From NCBI GenBank assembly GCA_001584585.1, contig LSYV01000054.1:419190-471935 (forward strand): a DNA stretch of 52,746 nt, read 5' to 3'. The translations under genes and the position numbers were made by a program. The notes beneath the pieces were generated by a model. That model had not been told where the DNA came from, made no database searches, and saw nothing but the letters and a program-made list of their open reading frames with translations. The stretch comes from Gonium pectorale. Taxonomy: Eukaryota > Chlorophyta > Chlorophyceae > Chlamydomonadales > Volvocaceae. Below are positions 1 through 12,752 of this stretch, in pieces; the stretch's first letter is position 1; every line of letters begins with the position of its first letter.

Positions 1-2093
1 CGCCAAGCCCCACACCCCCCAGCCCTAGCCCCTCGCCGCCGCCGTCGCCCTCCCCGGCCCCACCGCTAGCTAGTGAGCCGCCCAGCGCTTCACCTGCCCG
101 CGCGCCCAGTCCGCCCAATCCCAGACCTCCGACGGGCGTGACGGCCACCCTCAGCTCTCCTCCGTCCCCTCCCCCGCTCCCAGGTACTTGCCCCGTCTGT
201 AGACGCCCGTAGCCCCAACGTTGGCGGAGCCCCTGCGCAAGCGCTGCCACACGAGACACGGCGCCCACCCTCACATCGTTGCCCAAGCTGCTACGGCCCG
301 TTGCATTTGCTTTGTTTCACTCCGGAGCGCTCCTGATTTTGAATCGCGGCCCTTCGCCCCCTCCATCTAGCGCCCTCCACCGCGGGTCGCAGCCCCCAAA
401 GCTCCGTTGCCGGTCCTAACCGCCGACTGTTCCTCGCATTGCCCCCTCCGCGCATCCCCTCCAGCACCTGCCACCCCGGTCGCCGAGATCAACGGCAGCG
501 TCACCATCGCCGCCAACTGCTCCATGCTGGCAAGCATCGGCGCCTCGCTGCAGGCCGACCTGGTGGCGGAGCTGGCCCGGATATTTGGGGTGAGTAGGGT
601 GGGTGCAGTGCAGTTTCGCACCCTGCTCCACACCCAAAGTGCGCGAGGCGTCTTGCTGCATCCGTCGGTGCTGCGAAGAACTTTCAGGAAGCGTTAGCGG
701 AAATCATGGGATGAGTGTTGGTTATCGTTTGATGCTGAGGACGGTAAAATAGTTGGCTCGGATTATGGCCGATTATGGGGATTGCAACTCTGGGTTTGGT
801 GATGTTTGGGTGTGCCGCGCCTTCCTGAATGCCGCCATTTTCCCCAATGCAATTTCAGGTTCCCGAGAGCTGGATCCAGATCCCGACATTCAAGTGTGGA
901 TCCATCGTGGCGGTGTACGTGGTCTCGTTCCCATCGGGCACCGACCTCGCCCAGGTCAGTGCGCTGCGGTGCCTGTGCGGCATGACGGCTGCGGGGAGGG
1001 TGAGCCGGCCGGAACAAGCCTGGACAGACGAAGCAGGTTGCGAAGACTGGAGCCCCCTGCGCGTACCAGGCTACGGAGCCCTTCTGCGGGATGTCGGAGC
1101 ACCAGGTCTTTGCGGCTTCCAAACGGCTTCGTGTCCGCTGCCATCGCCGCACCCCGTGCCTCCCTCCGGCATCGCTCCCGCCCGCAGGTTACCACCGCTG
1201 CGGCCGCCGCCACAACCGTCAGCTCCGCCGCCTCCACCTCCTTCACCGCCAAGTGGGGCACGGTCACCAACTCCACCACCAGCGGCATCACGGTGCTGCA
1301 GCCGTCGTCGCGTGAGTGCCTCCCGTGCGCGCACACAGTGTGCGGTGTACGGCACCGGTGTAGTACGGTGACAGTGTACGGCGCGGGGCGGCGACCGGCA
1401 GCTGGAGAACTGCGGGAGCAGCCAGCGGAATAGAAATCCCCACAGCGCAGGGGTGTGCCCTCCCGTTGCGTCCCGGCCCGCATCGGGACCGGCAGCTCCT
1501 AGGGTTCTACAGGCGCCAGCGCGCCCCGCGCTCACCGCGCCGCGTTTCCGCTGTCCCTGACAGACCTTAAGAAACGCGACCCTCACGTTTGACCCGCCGT
1601 AACGCCTGGCACACCCCCGGCACTTGAGGTCCCCGCCGCTTCAAACCAGCACGCGGTTGCCCAATCCACACACGTTTCAACCAAGCTCCGCTGCCCTCCC
1701 GCAGTGTGCCCTATCGGCAGCCCGGCCTCGGCGCTCTGCCCCCTCAGCCCGCCTCCGCCTCAGCCTGAAGCCGCCAAGAAGTCCAGTGCCGTTGGCCTCA
1801 TTGTTGGCGCCTCGTTTGGAGGCGGAGTCGCCTTGGTGCTCGTAGTGTTTGTGCTGCTGTACATCCGCCGCGGCGGCCGGGGCCGATACGCGACAAACCA
1901 GGTTGGGCCGGAGCCCCGGCAGTCGGCTGGCGGCGGCTACCCGAGGCAGTCTGGCAGCGGCGGGTACCCGCCGGCGACGCAGATTCGCGTATCGGGTAGC
2001 GGGGCGGTTCCGGGGTACGGCGGTGGCGGTTATGGCGGCGGGCAGGTCCAACAGCGGGAGTCGCTGCAGAGGGCGCGGCCGCGGGCGTACTAG
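1..2093 (+). CDS. Pro-rich, single-pass membrane protein, 3' part (paralogue of the next gene)
   Basis: This is the 3' end of a gene that runs off the left edge. Visible exons are <3-183, 465-589, 859-954, 1188-1311 and 1705-2093, with all phases compatible. The first encodes a Pro/Ser-rich stalk (motifs such as PSPSPPPSPSP). The next three encode a module of about 115 residues with NGSVTIAANC and KWGTVTNSTTSG. The last exon has a Cys-containing linker, a transmembrane helix (about GLIVGASFGGGVALVLVVF) followed by YIRR, and a short Gly/Tyr-rich cytoplasmic tail ending RPRAY. The three module exons are 125, 96 and 124 nt, exactly the lengths in the downstream gene at 4303-11066, so the two are tandem duplicates. 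By analogy the missing 5' part may encode a metalloprotease, but that is inference. It probably sits at the cell surface with its tail inside. Confidence 0.85.
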
Positions 2094-4302
2094 ACGTGTG
2101 CAAGCTCGCTGCGTGCTGGAGGGGGCAGGGGCAGCAGCGTAGCAGCACAGCAGTTCCTTCGTGGTGGCTGTGCTCGAGGCCGTCCAGGAAGAGGCGGCGC
2201 AGCGTATGCGCAGTAATCGCAGATTTGCCTGTAAATAGTTCATGCGGGCGCACATGCCGCCAAGTGAGGCTCCAGGAGCCATGCATTTGAAGGAGCATGG
2301 TTTGGCAGGTGGGCAGGTGACAAGGCCTGCGCTGATTCATTCGTTTGAATCATCCGGAGCGGCATGTGTAGTTGTGCGTTGGCCTCCTCAGTGATGGTTA
2401 GCCTCCCGGATGGGTGTGGCGCGCTCTCCCACGGGCCGGGCGCCTGCCACCACACAGGTCCCATGTCGGGCAGTTGCGCTTGTGAGGGCGACTTGCAGCT
2501 AGCTTACTACTGGTCGAGCTTATGCGCATAATAAACGAATTACCGATGCTCTACGCCGCCGTCGTGTTGGGTACTTATCAGGGCCCCTACTGTACATATT
2601 GTGTAGTCGATTGTGGCCTTTGCGGGGTGGGTCATGGCAGGCCTTGCGTCCTGGGATTGCGCGCCTGTCTCGGCCCCGGATCGCGGAAAGCCGAGTTAGG
2701 CTGCCCGGCCTGCGCCACATGACGCAAAGGCGCTCCACTGGCCGCGCATCAGATACATAGCGTGTTGACGGTTGGTACAAATCCGCATTGAGCGTGCTAG
2801 ATGGCCTGTCATAACAGCTAGTTGAAGGGCTGCCGTGGAAGATGGCCGAATGTGCCTTGGGCGCTTAGCCTTTTCGATGTGGCTGATAGGGGTTCAGCAG
2901 GCACCCCATGGCACTGCGCCTGGACACGTGGAATGAGGTTGCATGTTGCAGATGCGCACCATGCCGCGCATGTGAATGTGAGCAAAGACACAGATCGTGT
3001 TGTCATCAGGGGAGAGGGGAGATGGAAATTCAAGGTTTTAGCTCAGGAATGGGCGCCTTAAGCCAACAGGGACACACCGGAATGTGGAGCCCTGTGCCTC
3101 TGTGCGTACCGGCAGCTTGTCCTGTCAGACATTACTATTAGTTGTCAACATGGCGGCGTTATGCGTCTATGTGGGAAATGTGAACGGATTGCATTAACCA
3201 GTTTGGTCGGTGGTTGGTGGTTTGTTGGACCGCCGCACGCAGCGGCGGCCGCAGAGGTTGTTGCTGCGGCGCGCATGGCGGTTCTCGAAGCGGTGCTCGG
3301 ACGGTGGGGCTCGGAAGGTGGGATATTCGGTTGATGCGATCACCCGTGCAGTGAGGATGCACCACCCTATGTGCATTCCTTTAACCGTGGTTCAAGCACA
3401 CTGGATGCCGCTTGAGTGCGTGGCCACTCATTATTGCGGCCAGGGTTATACGTGCCGCGTGTGGTGTTTAGGGTCGGCGTTGGCACGATATCCGTAGCCG
3501 GCCTTCCGGGTCCGGCTTCTGTGCCAGCTGGTCAGGCCCCGCCATGATCCCGGCATTCCCAGGGGTAAGGCAACATGTGAAGAAGCCTCCAATTGCGCAC
3601 CAAAGGCATGGCGATGCCGGCTGCTATTGCAGCATGTCACTGGAGGACTGGGTCTGCATCCATCGGCAGTGCATGCATCTGGGTCCTAGAGGCTGGAAGG
3701 GCGACCGGCGGGTACTATGCACGTTGTCAGTCTACCCGTGAGTCTACCGCGCGGCAGGGAGAGGAAGGGGAGGTTTGCGCGGAGGGGAGGGCGCAGATAG
3801 CATAGGGGGCAGGTTGCTTCCGTTAGCGCAGTCAGTCGGCGGGTGCCAGACACACCGATGAACCTTAGTTATGGTCTAGGTTGGTGGTAACAAGCCATCA
3901 GAATCCCTATGGAGGAGCTGGGGAGAGGGTATGGAAACACGCAGAGGTGGGCTGGCGAGGGCCACATTTTGGGGGGTAGGTTTTCGCCGTATACGGTAGC
4001 AGTACAACAGTACACGCCCGCAGGCTCGTTGCAGCCCATTTTGCCTGCGCCATTTTGAAACCACGAAGCCCCCTGCCCCACCAACACTCTCAACGTTGAC
4101 CGTGCGACTGCACAGAGACTGACTCGGACCCCCGCTATTGCGGTTCCCTCAGAATCCTCCTGATATGGTGTCAAAGCATGCAACAATGATAAGTTGACAG
4201 TGATAGGCAACACAGAGGCTCGAAGCGAGTCGGCTTCGATTCTATTGCCCAGGACCTTCTTAGCACCATGCATCAACAGCTGCAACAGCGGCCCAATTGA
4301 AT
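2094..4302. other. Intergenic region between tandem paralogues
   Basis: It holds the 3' UTR of the first gene and the promoter of the second. I see no convincing gene. Several open frames of 60-100 codons occur on both strands but lack splice logic or recognisable motifs. A longer antisense frame (3869-4528, -) overlaps the start of the next gene and looks like chance in GC-rich DNA. Confidence 0.6.
2230..2234 (+). terminator. TGTAA poly(A) signal candidate
   Basis: TGTAA lies 137 nt after the stop codon of the first gene. TGTAA is the usual polyadenylation signal of volvocine algae. The assignment rests only on the motif and its position. Confidence 0.4.
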
Positions 4303-7300
4303 ATGAATAACAGCATGGAGAGCCTGCGCGGCCTGCAACTGCTGTCCTGCGTTCTCGCGGGGTTGCTGGCGCTCTCTTCAACCGCCTATGCTGGGGGCAG
4401 ACTACGCCAGCGTGAGCTGTCACAAAGTGGCGAGGCGGGATCCACCGGTGCGTGGGTCGGCTGGTCCGACCATTGGTTTCCCGTCGCGTTGGCGGCCTTC
4501 CGTTTGCCGGCAGCGATTGCGAATCCACCCGGGGTTAATGGTGCTTTGGATTGGTCCACGATACCATGAGCCCCCGAAGCACGGAGTGCCGACGGTTCGT
4601 GCCCCCCGCGGTCCCCAACCCACGGTAGACATCGAGGGCTCCGACAGTACGAAGGACGTCACCGACGGGTATCGGCCATTCCTGGCGCTGAAGGACCCCA
4701 CGAATGCAGTCAGCAATGATGTTCAGCGACTGTATGAACAGGGCTCGGCCGTCTCGTCCATAGCATACCTGCTTTTCGCAGCGGCGGAGCCGCTGGCGGA
4801 GGCAGCAGGTGCGTAACGAGAGCTTACAGCGGGAATGGGCTGCAAGATTCCCTTCACGCCTCTTAGGTTCCATCTGGGGGCAGAAAGGATGCCCACATTA
4901 ATCCTGCCGGAAGCGATGCGGGGATGCCTGCACGAACTGTGTGTACAACGCTCTCACACCCCTATGGTTGGGTGCTGGCGTAGCTTCTTCGCAGTGGTAT
5001 GGGTACCGTCAGGGTATGCAGCTGCAGAATGTATCCCAGGCCTTGCCGCAGTGATGCACTGGCAATCAAAGCGTGTTCTACCCGCGCCTGCCCGGTCCCT
5101 CCAGGGTCGTCTAATGCGCTCCTGCCATACATGAACCCGGCGGCCATGCGGTTGTACGTCTCTCGCCCTGACCGCTGCAGCTCACCAATTGCAGAGCAGC
5201 TGTACGGGCTCTCTCTGAGCTTGTACGGCTCTGCAGCATTGAAGGTGCGCGCATACAGTGTGGCAGAGCGAGCTACAAATTTCAACGGCTCCCATCAAAT
5301 CGCTGCAAAGCTGCCTATAGCTATTCATTTGCCTAAGACTTTCCTTGGCTCCACAGGCTTGCCACTACGACCTCTACAAATCGCTCCAGGCCACCTTTGC
5401 CTGGGTCCGCGACTACGTGCCGCTGCGGCTCCAGGACGTCCCGGGCCAGCCGCTCGCCACCGCAGCCTGGCCCGACCTCGACCTCTACCCGCCAGCAGAT
5501 CTGGCTGACGCTATGGTCGCTGCACTATTGGACGGTACCAAGCTCGGCAACACAGGGGAGCTTATACAGGCCAGCTGTGGCCTCTCCGCATCCGACTTTG
5601 CGTCGCTTGTTCCCACCATCTCCGCGGCCTTGGTGGACCTGCATGCGGACCTCCCAACGCTGCAAGATGTGGCCACGCTCCTTCACAACACTCACTTGTC
5701 CCTCGAGGGCAGCCACGCGGACGGCGACCACCGTCGCGCGGCTTCGGAGTTGGGGAAGGGGACCGCCCTTGAATCCGATCTGGGTCAAAGCAGCTTGGAA
5801 GCTGACGCCCAATCGAGGTCGCACGTGCACCAGGATGCCCTGCTCATGGGCGCGGAGGAGGACGCCGTGCGGCGCCGGAGGCTGCAGGCGCTGCCCGCAA
5901 ACCTGAACTACTCCATGCCGCCAACGAACTTCGTTATTGCCTCGCCGGCGTCTATGCCTCCCATCATGCTGCCGGTCATCTTCCACATCATGCTGTACAA
6001 GGACACCGCTAGTACAATCGGGCCGGCAAAGTACGACCAGGCGCTTGCCTACGCCACACGCATGATCCGTGTGACCAACTACATGTCGAAGCCGACGAAC
6101 TTTCAGTTCTTTATCAAGGTGTGTAGGCGGGGCTCGGTGCGTGCCTGGGGCAGTCACCCGCTATCTGACGCATGCTCAAGCTTGATGGCCGAGGCTGGCC
6201 CCTTGGATGTGACTTCCATATGTTACTTCCTCCTCCTGATGTCCCCTTGGATAAACGATGGCTGCACACCTGGCCCGGCATCCCGCAGGAGGTTCGCAAC
6301 AATCCCACATCGTACCCATACCTGCTGCTGCCCAGTCGGACGGCCTGGCTGAACGCCCCTGCAACAGCTTGCACCGGGGCGACATGTCTAAATAACAAGA
6401 CTTACGTATCCCCGTAAGTGCTCGGGCAGTGCTCCGGAGTGTGTCGCCTGCGCCTGACTTGGTTCTACTGCTCGACCTCTATGCCACAGGCTTGTTTGGG
6501 ACTGGCCGCGAAGCCTCAACGTGTTTGTGACTTCGGACTCCACGTCGGGGGTGCCCCTGGGCTACGCGTACGTCCCTGGGTAAGTGGGATCTGGAGGCTG
6601 AACAGCCTAGCGACAGAAGGACTGGTAGAGTAACACTGCTTGAACAGGAAAGATGAAGAAGCCCGCATTGCGCTGCCGCGATGGCCCGTACACGTCCCAC
6701 ACGCTTGTGATTCGTCAGCCAAGCGCCTCTTTAATCTGGCTTGCAGCATCAGCCCGGCCCTTGAGCCCTGCGTAACGATCTATCTAGCTACGGCATTACT
6801 TCCGCCAGCGTCCACTTCCCTTTTGATGGGAACGGCGCACACCTCCCATCTAGCCAGAAAGAGCTTCCAACTCTGACCCCCTCTGCACCCTGGTCGTCGC
6901 ATTTAGGTCGGATCTTGACCCCTCCATGGGCCACGTCTACATCAGCTGGGACAGTTTCAGCATGGACGGCTCCAACTCGCTTGCCTCCTACAACGACGGC
7001 CCCAACACGCTGCTGCACGAGCTGTTCCATCACCTCGGGCTGCAGCACCCCTTTGGCGCGACCAACGGCGCCGCTACTACGTGCACAGACAGTACGTCCC
7101 CTTCGTTCTCAAAGGGTTCAGGAGTCAACAGCCGCGCATTTGACAGCTAGGCAGGATAAGGGATTGCTGGAGCATGGCAAGCGTATGTGTTGCGAGAACG
7201 AATTGGCGTTATGTGCTGCTGCGTCCCTACCTTCGGCTTGACCGGCTTGGACCAACTCTTACCCTCTTTTCACCCTCCGTTCTCAGGTGACTACGTCATC

Positions 7301-10300
7301 GACACCCCTGCCTCGCTCGGTAAGGACGTACACGGGAAGCCAACGTGAGACGCGCCCGCACCGGTTTCTTGCACGCACGAAAGCCCGGCCGTAGTGCAGC
7401 TAAGCGGCCGTGCTGCGAGAACGGGTCGAGTTGCGTTGCTTGTGCACGCAACCTTGTGTCGCTCCTATTGCTTTCTGAGCACCGTCTTCCGGAATCCCGA
7501 GGAAGCTTTGAACCACTTGCAGGCCCGATCACATCCAGCAACTTCTTCTCAACGGCCCAATCTTACTGCATGACGCTGTTCTGGGGGACATATGACGGCG
7601 ATTGGGATGCTGCATATCAGCGCTGGAGTGTCATCCTGGGCATCCCGGCCGCGGACATGAACGCCTGGGCCGATACATGCCCCACCCTGGCCGGGTACGA
7701 CGAGCTGGGCAACTACATGACGTACAACACAGCCGTGTGCTTCGCGGGCCTGGGGCACTTCACGCCCTCCCAGGCGCAGCGAGCACACTACATGACGGCC
7801 GAGCTCAACCCCGTTCTGTACGCATGGGGACAGTACTACGCGCAGAACGGCATGCCGCCGCCGCCCGCTGCGTCACCGCCGCCTGAAGTGTACACCAACA
7901 TCTGCAAGGTATGCACATACCGTCCCGCGAGGTATCTCGTGGGCGACACCACAGTTCGGGGTTGCGTCGGCGTTTCCAGCGCTGGAGCTGTGTGCGCGAG
8001 AGCACGGGGCGCACTCAGTAAAAGGCTCGCTGACTGTCTTGACAAACGCAGGCCACTCGGAACAACTGCGCGTGCAAGAGCTCGTGGACGTCTGGTGGCA
8101 TTACATACTCATTCTGTGACAGGCTGAGCACCAGCAGCACCACGTTGAGGTGCGTAGGGCTCCATACTGTTCAAATGGATTGGCACAATCAGAAGGAAGC
8201 AGATGTCATTATGGGTACCTCGAGTTATTCGTGGCGGCACTAACACGGGCAAAGGATTGGTAGCCATCGTAATGGTATCCGCTTCCCAACACACGAGCTG
8301 ACACCGTTGGCGCTCCCTCGATGCAGCTGCGAGGTCCAGACGCCGTCCACATGCGCAGACTGCAGTGGCGTAACCAGCACGTGCGTCCTCCAATGCACGG
8401 GTGAGATGCAGTCCTAACATGGGCCGCAGTCCATTGTCACGCAACTGCAGGGCAATTTTACGGACTCGTTGGGAATGTTTACTTGTAATGTACAGGTACA
8501 TGACTGGGGCCCCTTGAACTGTAGGTACTGCGCGGCAATGTCAGAAGATGGGGACGACGACCAGCAGCCCGCCGCCCCCACCACCTCGCCCGTCCGCGTG
8601 GCCTCCGCTGCCTCCGCCGCCGCCCCCGAGGGCCGTTCCGGCCGCGTGCAAGGTGGGTGCAGTTCCTTGCGCTGCGCCCACGTCCGCTCTTTGCGCGCAA
8701 GCGCGATACATACCATAGTCTATGCCGTGCCCCCGTTCCCGGCACGTGGTCCCACCTGACGTCTGGATGGAATCCTGCCTGGTGGCCGCAGAAATCCTTG
8801 TCCGGTTGCGACTGCCGGAGCACCTGGTGGTTCAACGGCAAGTTCTCCAGCTATTGCGCCTCGCCCGACGGGGACCGGCAGCTCTGGTGCGTCCGCATAT
8901 GGGCTTGAGCAATCGCTGACCCTGCGGTAGTTGCTCTCGTGTCACTGTTGGGAGGGTTGACGGTTGTTGTTTTCCATATCCGTGAATTCACAGGTGCCAA
9001 GTGAGCTCGAACTGCGCAAACTTCAACAACACCAGGCCGTACCAGTACTGCTCATTAGCGCTCAACGTCAGCTTCTGCGGCGGTACGTCGATACTATCGC
9101 CACTCGTCCCGAACGCTGCGGGCGGGGTACTTGCTTGGGTGCCTCGAAAGCCATTGAAAAGCTCCTGAACTGCCCATTGAGTGAGGCCATCTTGCCAATG
9201 GTTGATTACGCGCAGGGCAAGTCTACTTCACCGACCTCCGCGTGCCGCCGTCGCCGATTCTGCCTCCGAGGCCACCGTCGCCCCCTCCGGGTTCCAATCC
9301 GCCTCCGGGCGTCACTCCCAGCGCATCCAGCCCTCCGCCGCCCCGCATTTCAAGCCCGCCCCCACCGCCAGGTTGGTTGCTGTCGCAGGCACAGCATCCA
9401 CTAAAGCAAATGGCTGCCAGTTGTATAGTGGTGGATGGGACAGTGCCAGGCATGATGCGTTGGTCCCCTGCATCCTAGCGTACTCCAGTTTGCCGTCGAG
9501 TACGTGCGTGTGTGTGGGGGGGGGAGGGCGCACGCAACCATGCGCGGCGGCCGGAAGCATCCAGATAGGAGGCAACGCCGTTGCCGCTGGGTCCTTGGGG
9601 AGGCTGTTGCCGGGCATACGCCAATGCATTCGTCATTACTTACTTACTCCCGTGCCTCGTTAACTGTCCTCGCGGCGTGCTCCGCAGCTGTCGTCGCCCA
9701 AGTCAACGCCAGACTGAGCATCAACGCCAACTGTACGGCGGTACTCAACAATGCGACGGCGCAGACAGCGCTTAAGGCCGACATCTTGACCGAGCTGCAA
9801 AACATCCTGTCGGTGCGTCGCTTGACACGCAGACACGCACGCAGCGCAATGTGCGCTGCGCGACAACCTCACCCACAAGTGCCTGCCTGAAACCTGAAAC
9901 GCCAAAGGCTGCAGCAACGTGAGCCAGCGCTCTACGTGTCCGCGAACGTTCGGCTCGGCACCGTTGCTTCGGCAACGTATGCATGAGATGTGCGACGGCC
10001 GTGTTGTCTGCAGGTCCCTTCTTCCTACCTCACGATTTACAACCTTTCATGCGGCTCCGTCGTCGCCAACTATGGTGTCGCGTTCCCGACCGGTGCAACG
10101 CCGGAGCAGGTACGTGCAGTCTGGGTCCATGCCTTCAGCCCCGGTCCGTGGTGAGGCCCCCCTGGTGGGGCTTCAAAGCTTGCGGCCGTGCACGCAGAAC
10201 GCTCGGCTAACGGACCTACCGGTTGTTGGCGAACGCGTGGGTCTCTCAGGGTCTTTGATAATAAGTTTGCTTTCTCCTTCTCGTTCATCGCTGCCAGGTG

Positions 10301-11066
10301 GCAAGCGCCTCCACCGCGACAAACACGGTGAACAACTCTGTGAGCTCCACCTTCACGTCCCGCTGGGGGGCCGTCACCACGTCCACCTCCAGCGGCGTCG
10401 TAGTCTTGCAGCCTTCCCAACGTACGGACACGGGGCCGAGTAGTTTGTGCGTGCGTTAATGACCAGAGTCATGACATGCCCGGCTTGACTTGTAATGGTA
10501 TTGAACTGTAACTGTAACTGACCACACACAAAGTTGTTCTGGTGCTGCAAGCCTGCGATCTACTTTTCACTCGTACTTTCCTGCTTCCCCGTCCTCCATT
10601 TCACCAGCTGATCCTGCCTCCCCCTGCCCGCTTCCCCGCAGTGTGCGCGTCCGCTACGTCTGTTTCGGCTCTGTGCCCGGCCTCGGCGCTGTCCTCCCCG
10701 CCGCCGCCATCCGGCGGGCTCAGATCCTCACCGCCGCCGCCCAGCACGAAAAAGACGTTTTTCACGCTCCCTATCATCATCGCCATCGCCGTCGGCGCTG
10801 GAGTACTCGGGCTCATCATTCTCATCGCCGTCATTGTGATCCTGTGCCGCCGCAAGGGCACCCAGGTTGTCAAGGTTGCACCCGAGCCGCAGCCGCATTC
10901 GCACGCAATCACACCGGCCGCGTGGCAGGGCGGCTACTCTGCCACTCCGCAGCCGCAAGCGTACACAGCAGCGCCGCAGGCTGGGTACGGCGCAGGTTAC
11001 GGTGGGGCGTACTCGCAGTACCCACCGCAGCCATACCAGCCCTCATATCAGCAGGGTTACGGGTAG
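4303..11066 (+). CDS. Membrane-anchored metzincin metalloprotease, pappalysin (M43)-like
   Basis: I model 19 exons: 4303-4447, 4629-4808, 5105-5244, 5357-6118, 6289-6413, 6490-6579, 6907-7091, 7287-7319, 7523-7908, 8052-8149, 8327-8400, 8525-8652, 8792-8886, 8994-9082, 9216-9371, 9688-9812, 10014-10109, 10298-10421, 10642-11066. They give 1151 residues in frame. A signal peptide (LLSCVLAGLLALSSTAYA) is followed by a propeptide-like region of about 330 residues. The catalytic domain has the zinc motif HELFHHLGLQH (about 518-528), preceded by LGYAYVPG and followed by DYVIDTP and the Met-turn NYMTY (about 618), which is the pappalysin pattern. Then come two Cys-rich modules, Pro-rich hinges (about 750-777 and 845-895), the module shared with the upstream gene, a transmembrane helix (about 1052-1078) and a Tyr/Gly/Pro-rich tail. 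It probably cleaves extracellular matrix or surface proteins. The starts of exons 2 and 12 are the least certain. Another in-frame ATG lies at 4315. Confidence 0.87.
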
Positions 11067-12146
11067 TGGGGGAGAGCAGGGGTGTGTATCTACTGTGCAT
11101 CTGCACTGGCCTTGCGAACGAGTGAGGCCCAGCAGCGTTGGTGAGTGATGGCCGTGAAGGCGGCGCCTGAGCAGTGCGCTGTTCGTGGGAGCGCCATCCG
11201 CTAAAAGAGCATGCTACACGTGGAGTTACCATACCAGCAGCCCTCTGCATAAGAGGCTGGCGCTGCGCAAGTGTTAGTATCCTCAATGATAGTGGTCATA
11301 GATGTGATTACATGTGTGCTAGTGGCTGCATGGTCGCGACGGCTGCAACCCTTCAGGCATAGGCATTCATTCCGCGAATATGCATACTGTACATAGTCTG
11401 CAAGCGGCTGTCGAACCCTTTAATCCGTTGATGTGCTTGCTTCGGGTCGCACTGACGGTGTGATGGCGGGTGGAGTACGTTGCGCAAAATGCATGGTGGA
11501 TTGTACGGGGAGGCGTGGTTTGGTGCATCTGTCGGCAAGGGCATGCATACGTGTGGGACGCTGCGTTTGATTGCTCGTGGGGTTTTGGTGTCTGGGGTAT
11601 TAGGCATTTAGGGCAGGTAGTCAGTCCACCAGGATCGCATCAGCTGCGTACCAGGTTGCTGTGCGTTACGCCCTGGAGAGGCGCAAGGGGACAGCAAGTG
11701 ACTCTTTATAAGGCGCTTTTCTGACGTAACCGAAGCGTGATCATCAGCTTTATCTACTTGATGGAGGCGTGCACATCAAGTCATTGCAGTACGTACATTC
11801 GGTGGGACTTGCGTGGGCTTCGCTCTGCTCGGGCTTGCAGCTGACTGCGGTGCAGCACGCTGTAACGTGCACGTAGGGCACGCAGGCGTGCTGTTAGCAA
11901 TTGTAGCAACGAAGGTTCCGATTCGAGGCCTCTGCCGCATGTGATGGTGCGATCCGGCTTGTCAGGTGGCGGCATTGGAGCGCATGCGGTCGTGTAGTAC
12001 CACTGTACGGCACACTCAGAGGCGTTGAAGTAACCCTCGTCGACCTGTATCGCTCCTATTTCCAAGTCTGCTCATGCAACTTCCCTTTTAACTCATACAT
12101 TTACACCCCTGTCCCTCGGGTTGTGATCGGCCTGTGATCCACAAGC
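11067..12146. other. Intergenic region, protease 3' side to SNU13 promoter
   Basis: I see no gene here. It should contain the 3' UTR of the protease (a TGTAA at 11861-11865 is distant but possible) and the SNU13 promoter and 5' UTR. Small open frames on both strands look like noise. Confidence 0.55.
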
Positions 12147-12752
12147 ATGGCGAGTGAGGCCGTGAACCCAAAGGCGTACCCGCTGGCGGACGCCCAGCTG
12201 ACCAACACCATCCTGGACATTGTCCAACAAGCTGCCAACTACAAGCAGCTGAAGAAGGGTGCCAACGAGGGTGAGCGCAACCATGGCGGCCAGTAGGCGC
12301 CGACATGCACTTGACCCGCGGTCGACCCTTCCCCCCGCAGCGACGAAGACGCTGAACCGCGGTATCTCGGAGTTCGTGGTAATGGCCGCTGACACCGAGC
12401 CGATCGAGATTCTGCTCCACCTGCCGCTGCTTGCGGAGGACAAAAACGTCCCGTACGTCTTTGTGCCCAGCAAGGCGGCTCTGGGCCGCGCCTGCGGTGT
12501 CTCTCGGCCGGTGAGCAAGGTTGCTGGTCGGTAGGGGTTGGGGGCGGCTCGGTTGACCGCCGGAACACCTTCGCGCAGGTGATTGCGGCCTCCGTCACCA
12601 CCAACGAGGGCAGCCAGCTGAAGCCGCAGATTCTGAACCTCAAGGTAACTATTGCTGCGTTGTGTTCGTCCTCTCTGTTTCTGCAATGGCCGCCTTACAA
12701 ATGCCGGGCTTGACTTTCACCGCAGGGCGCTATCGAGAAGCTGCTGATTTAG
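12147..12752 (+). CDS. SNU13: SNU13 / 15.5K, L7Ae-family RNA-binding protein
   Basis: Four exons (12147-12270, 12341-12510, 12579-12644, 12726-12752) give 128 residues, the same length as human SNU13 (NHP2L1). The protein binds kink-turns in U4 snRNA and in box C/D snoRNAs, so it serves both the U4/U6.U5 tri-snRNP and rRNA methylation in the nucleus and nucleolus. Visible family hallmarks are [28 protein letters not shown] (the RNA-contacting segment), [20 protein letters not shown] and [12 protein letters not shown]. All splice sites are GT-AG and all phases agree. The start is the first ATG and matches the family N-terminus. It is convergent with the complex I gene downstream. Confidence 0.97.

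Noticed and set aside
3869..4528. 219-codon open frame on the minus strand
   Set aside because: It overlaps the start of the protease gene in antisense, has no recognisable motif, and its composition fits chance in GC-rich DNA.
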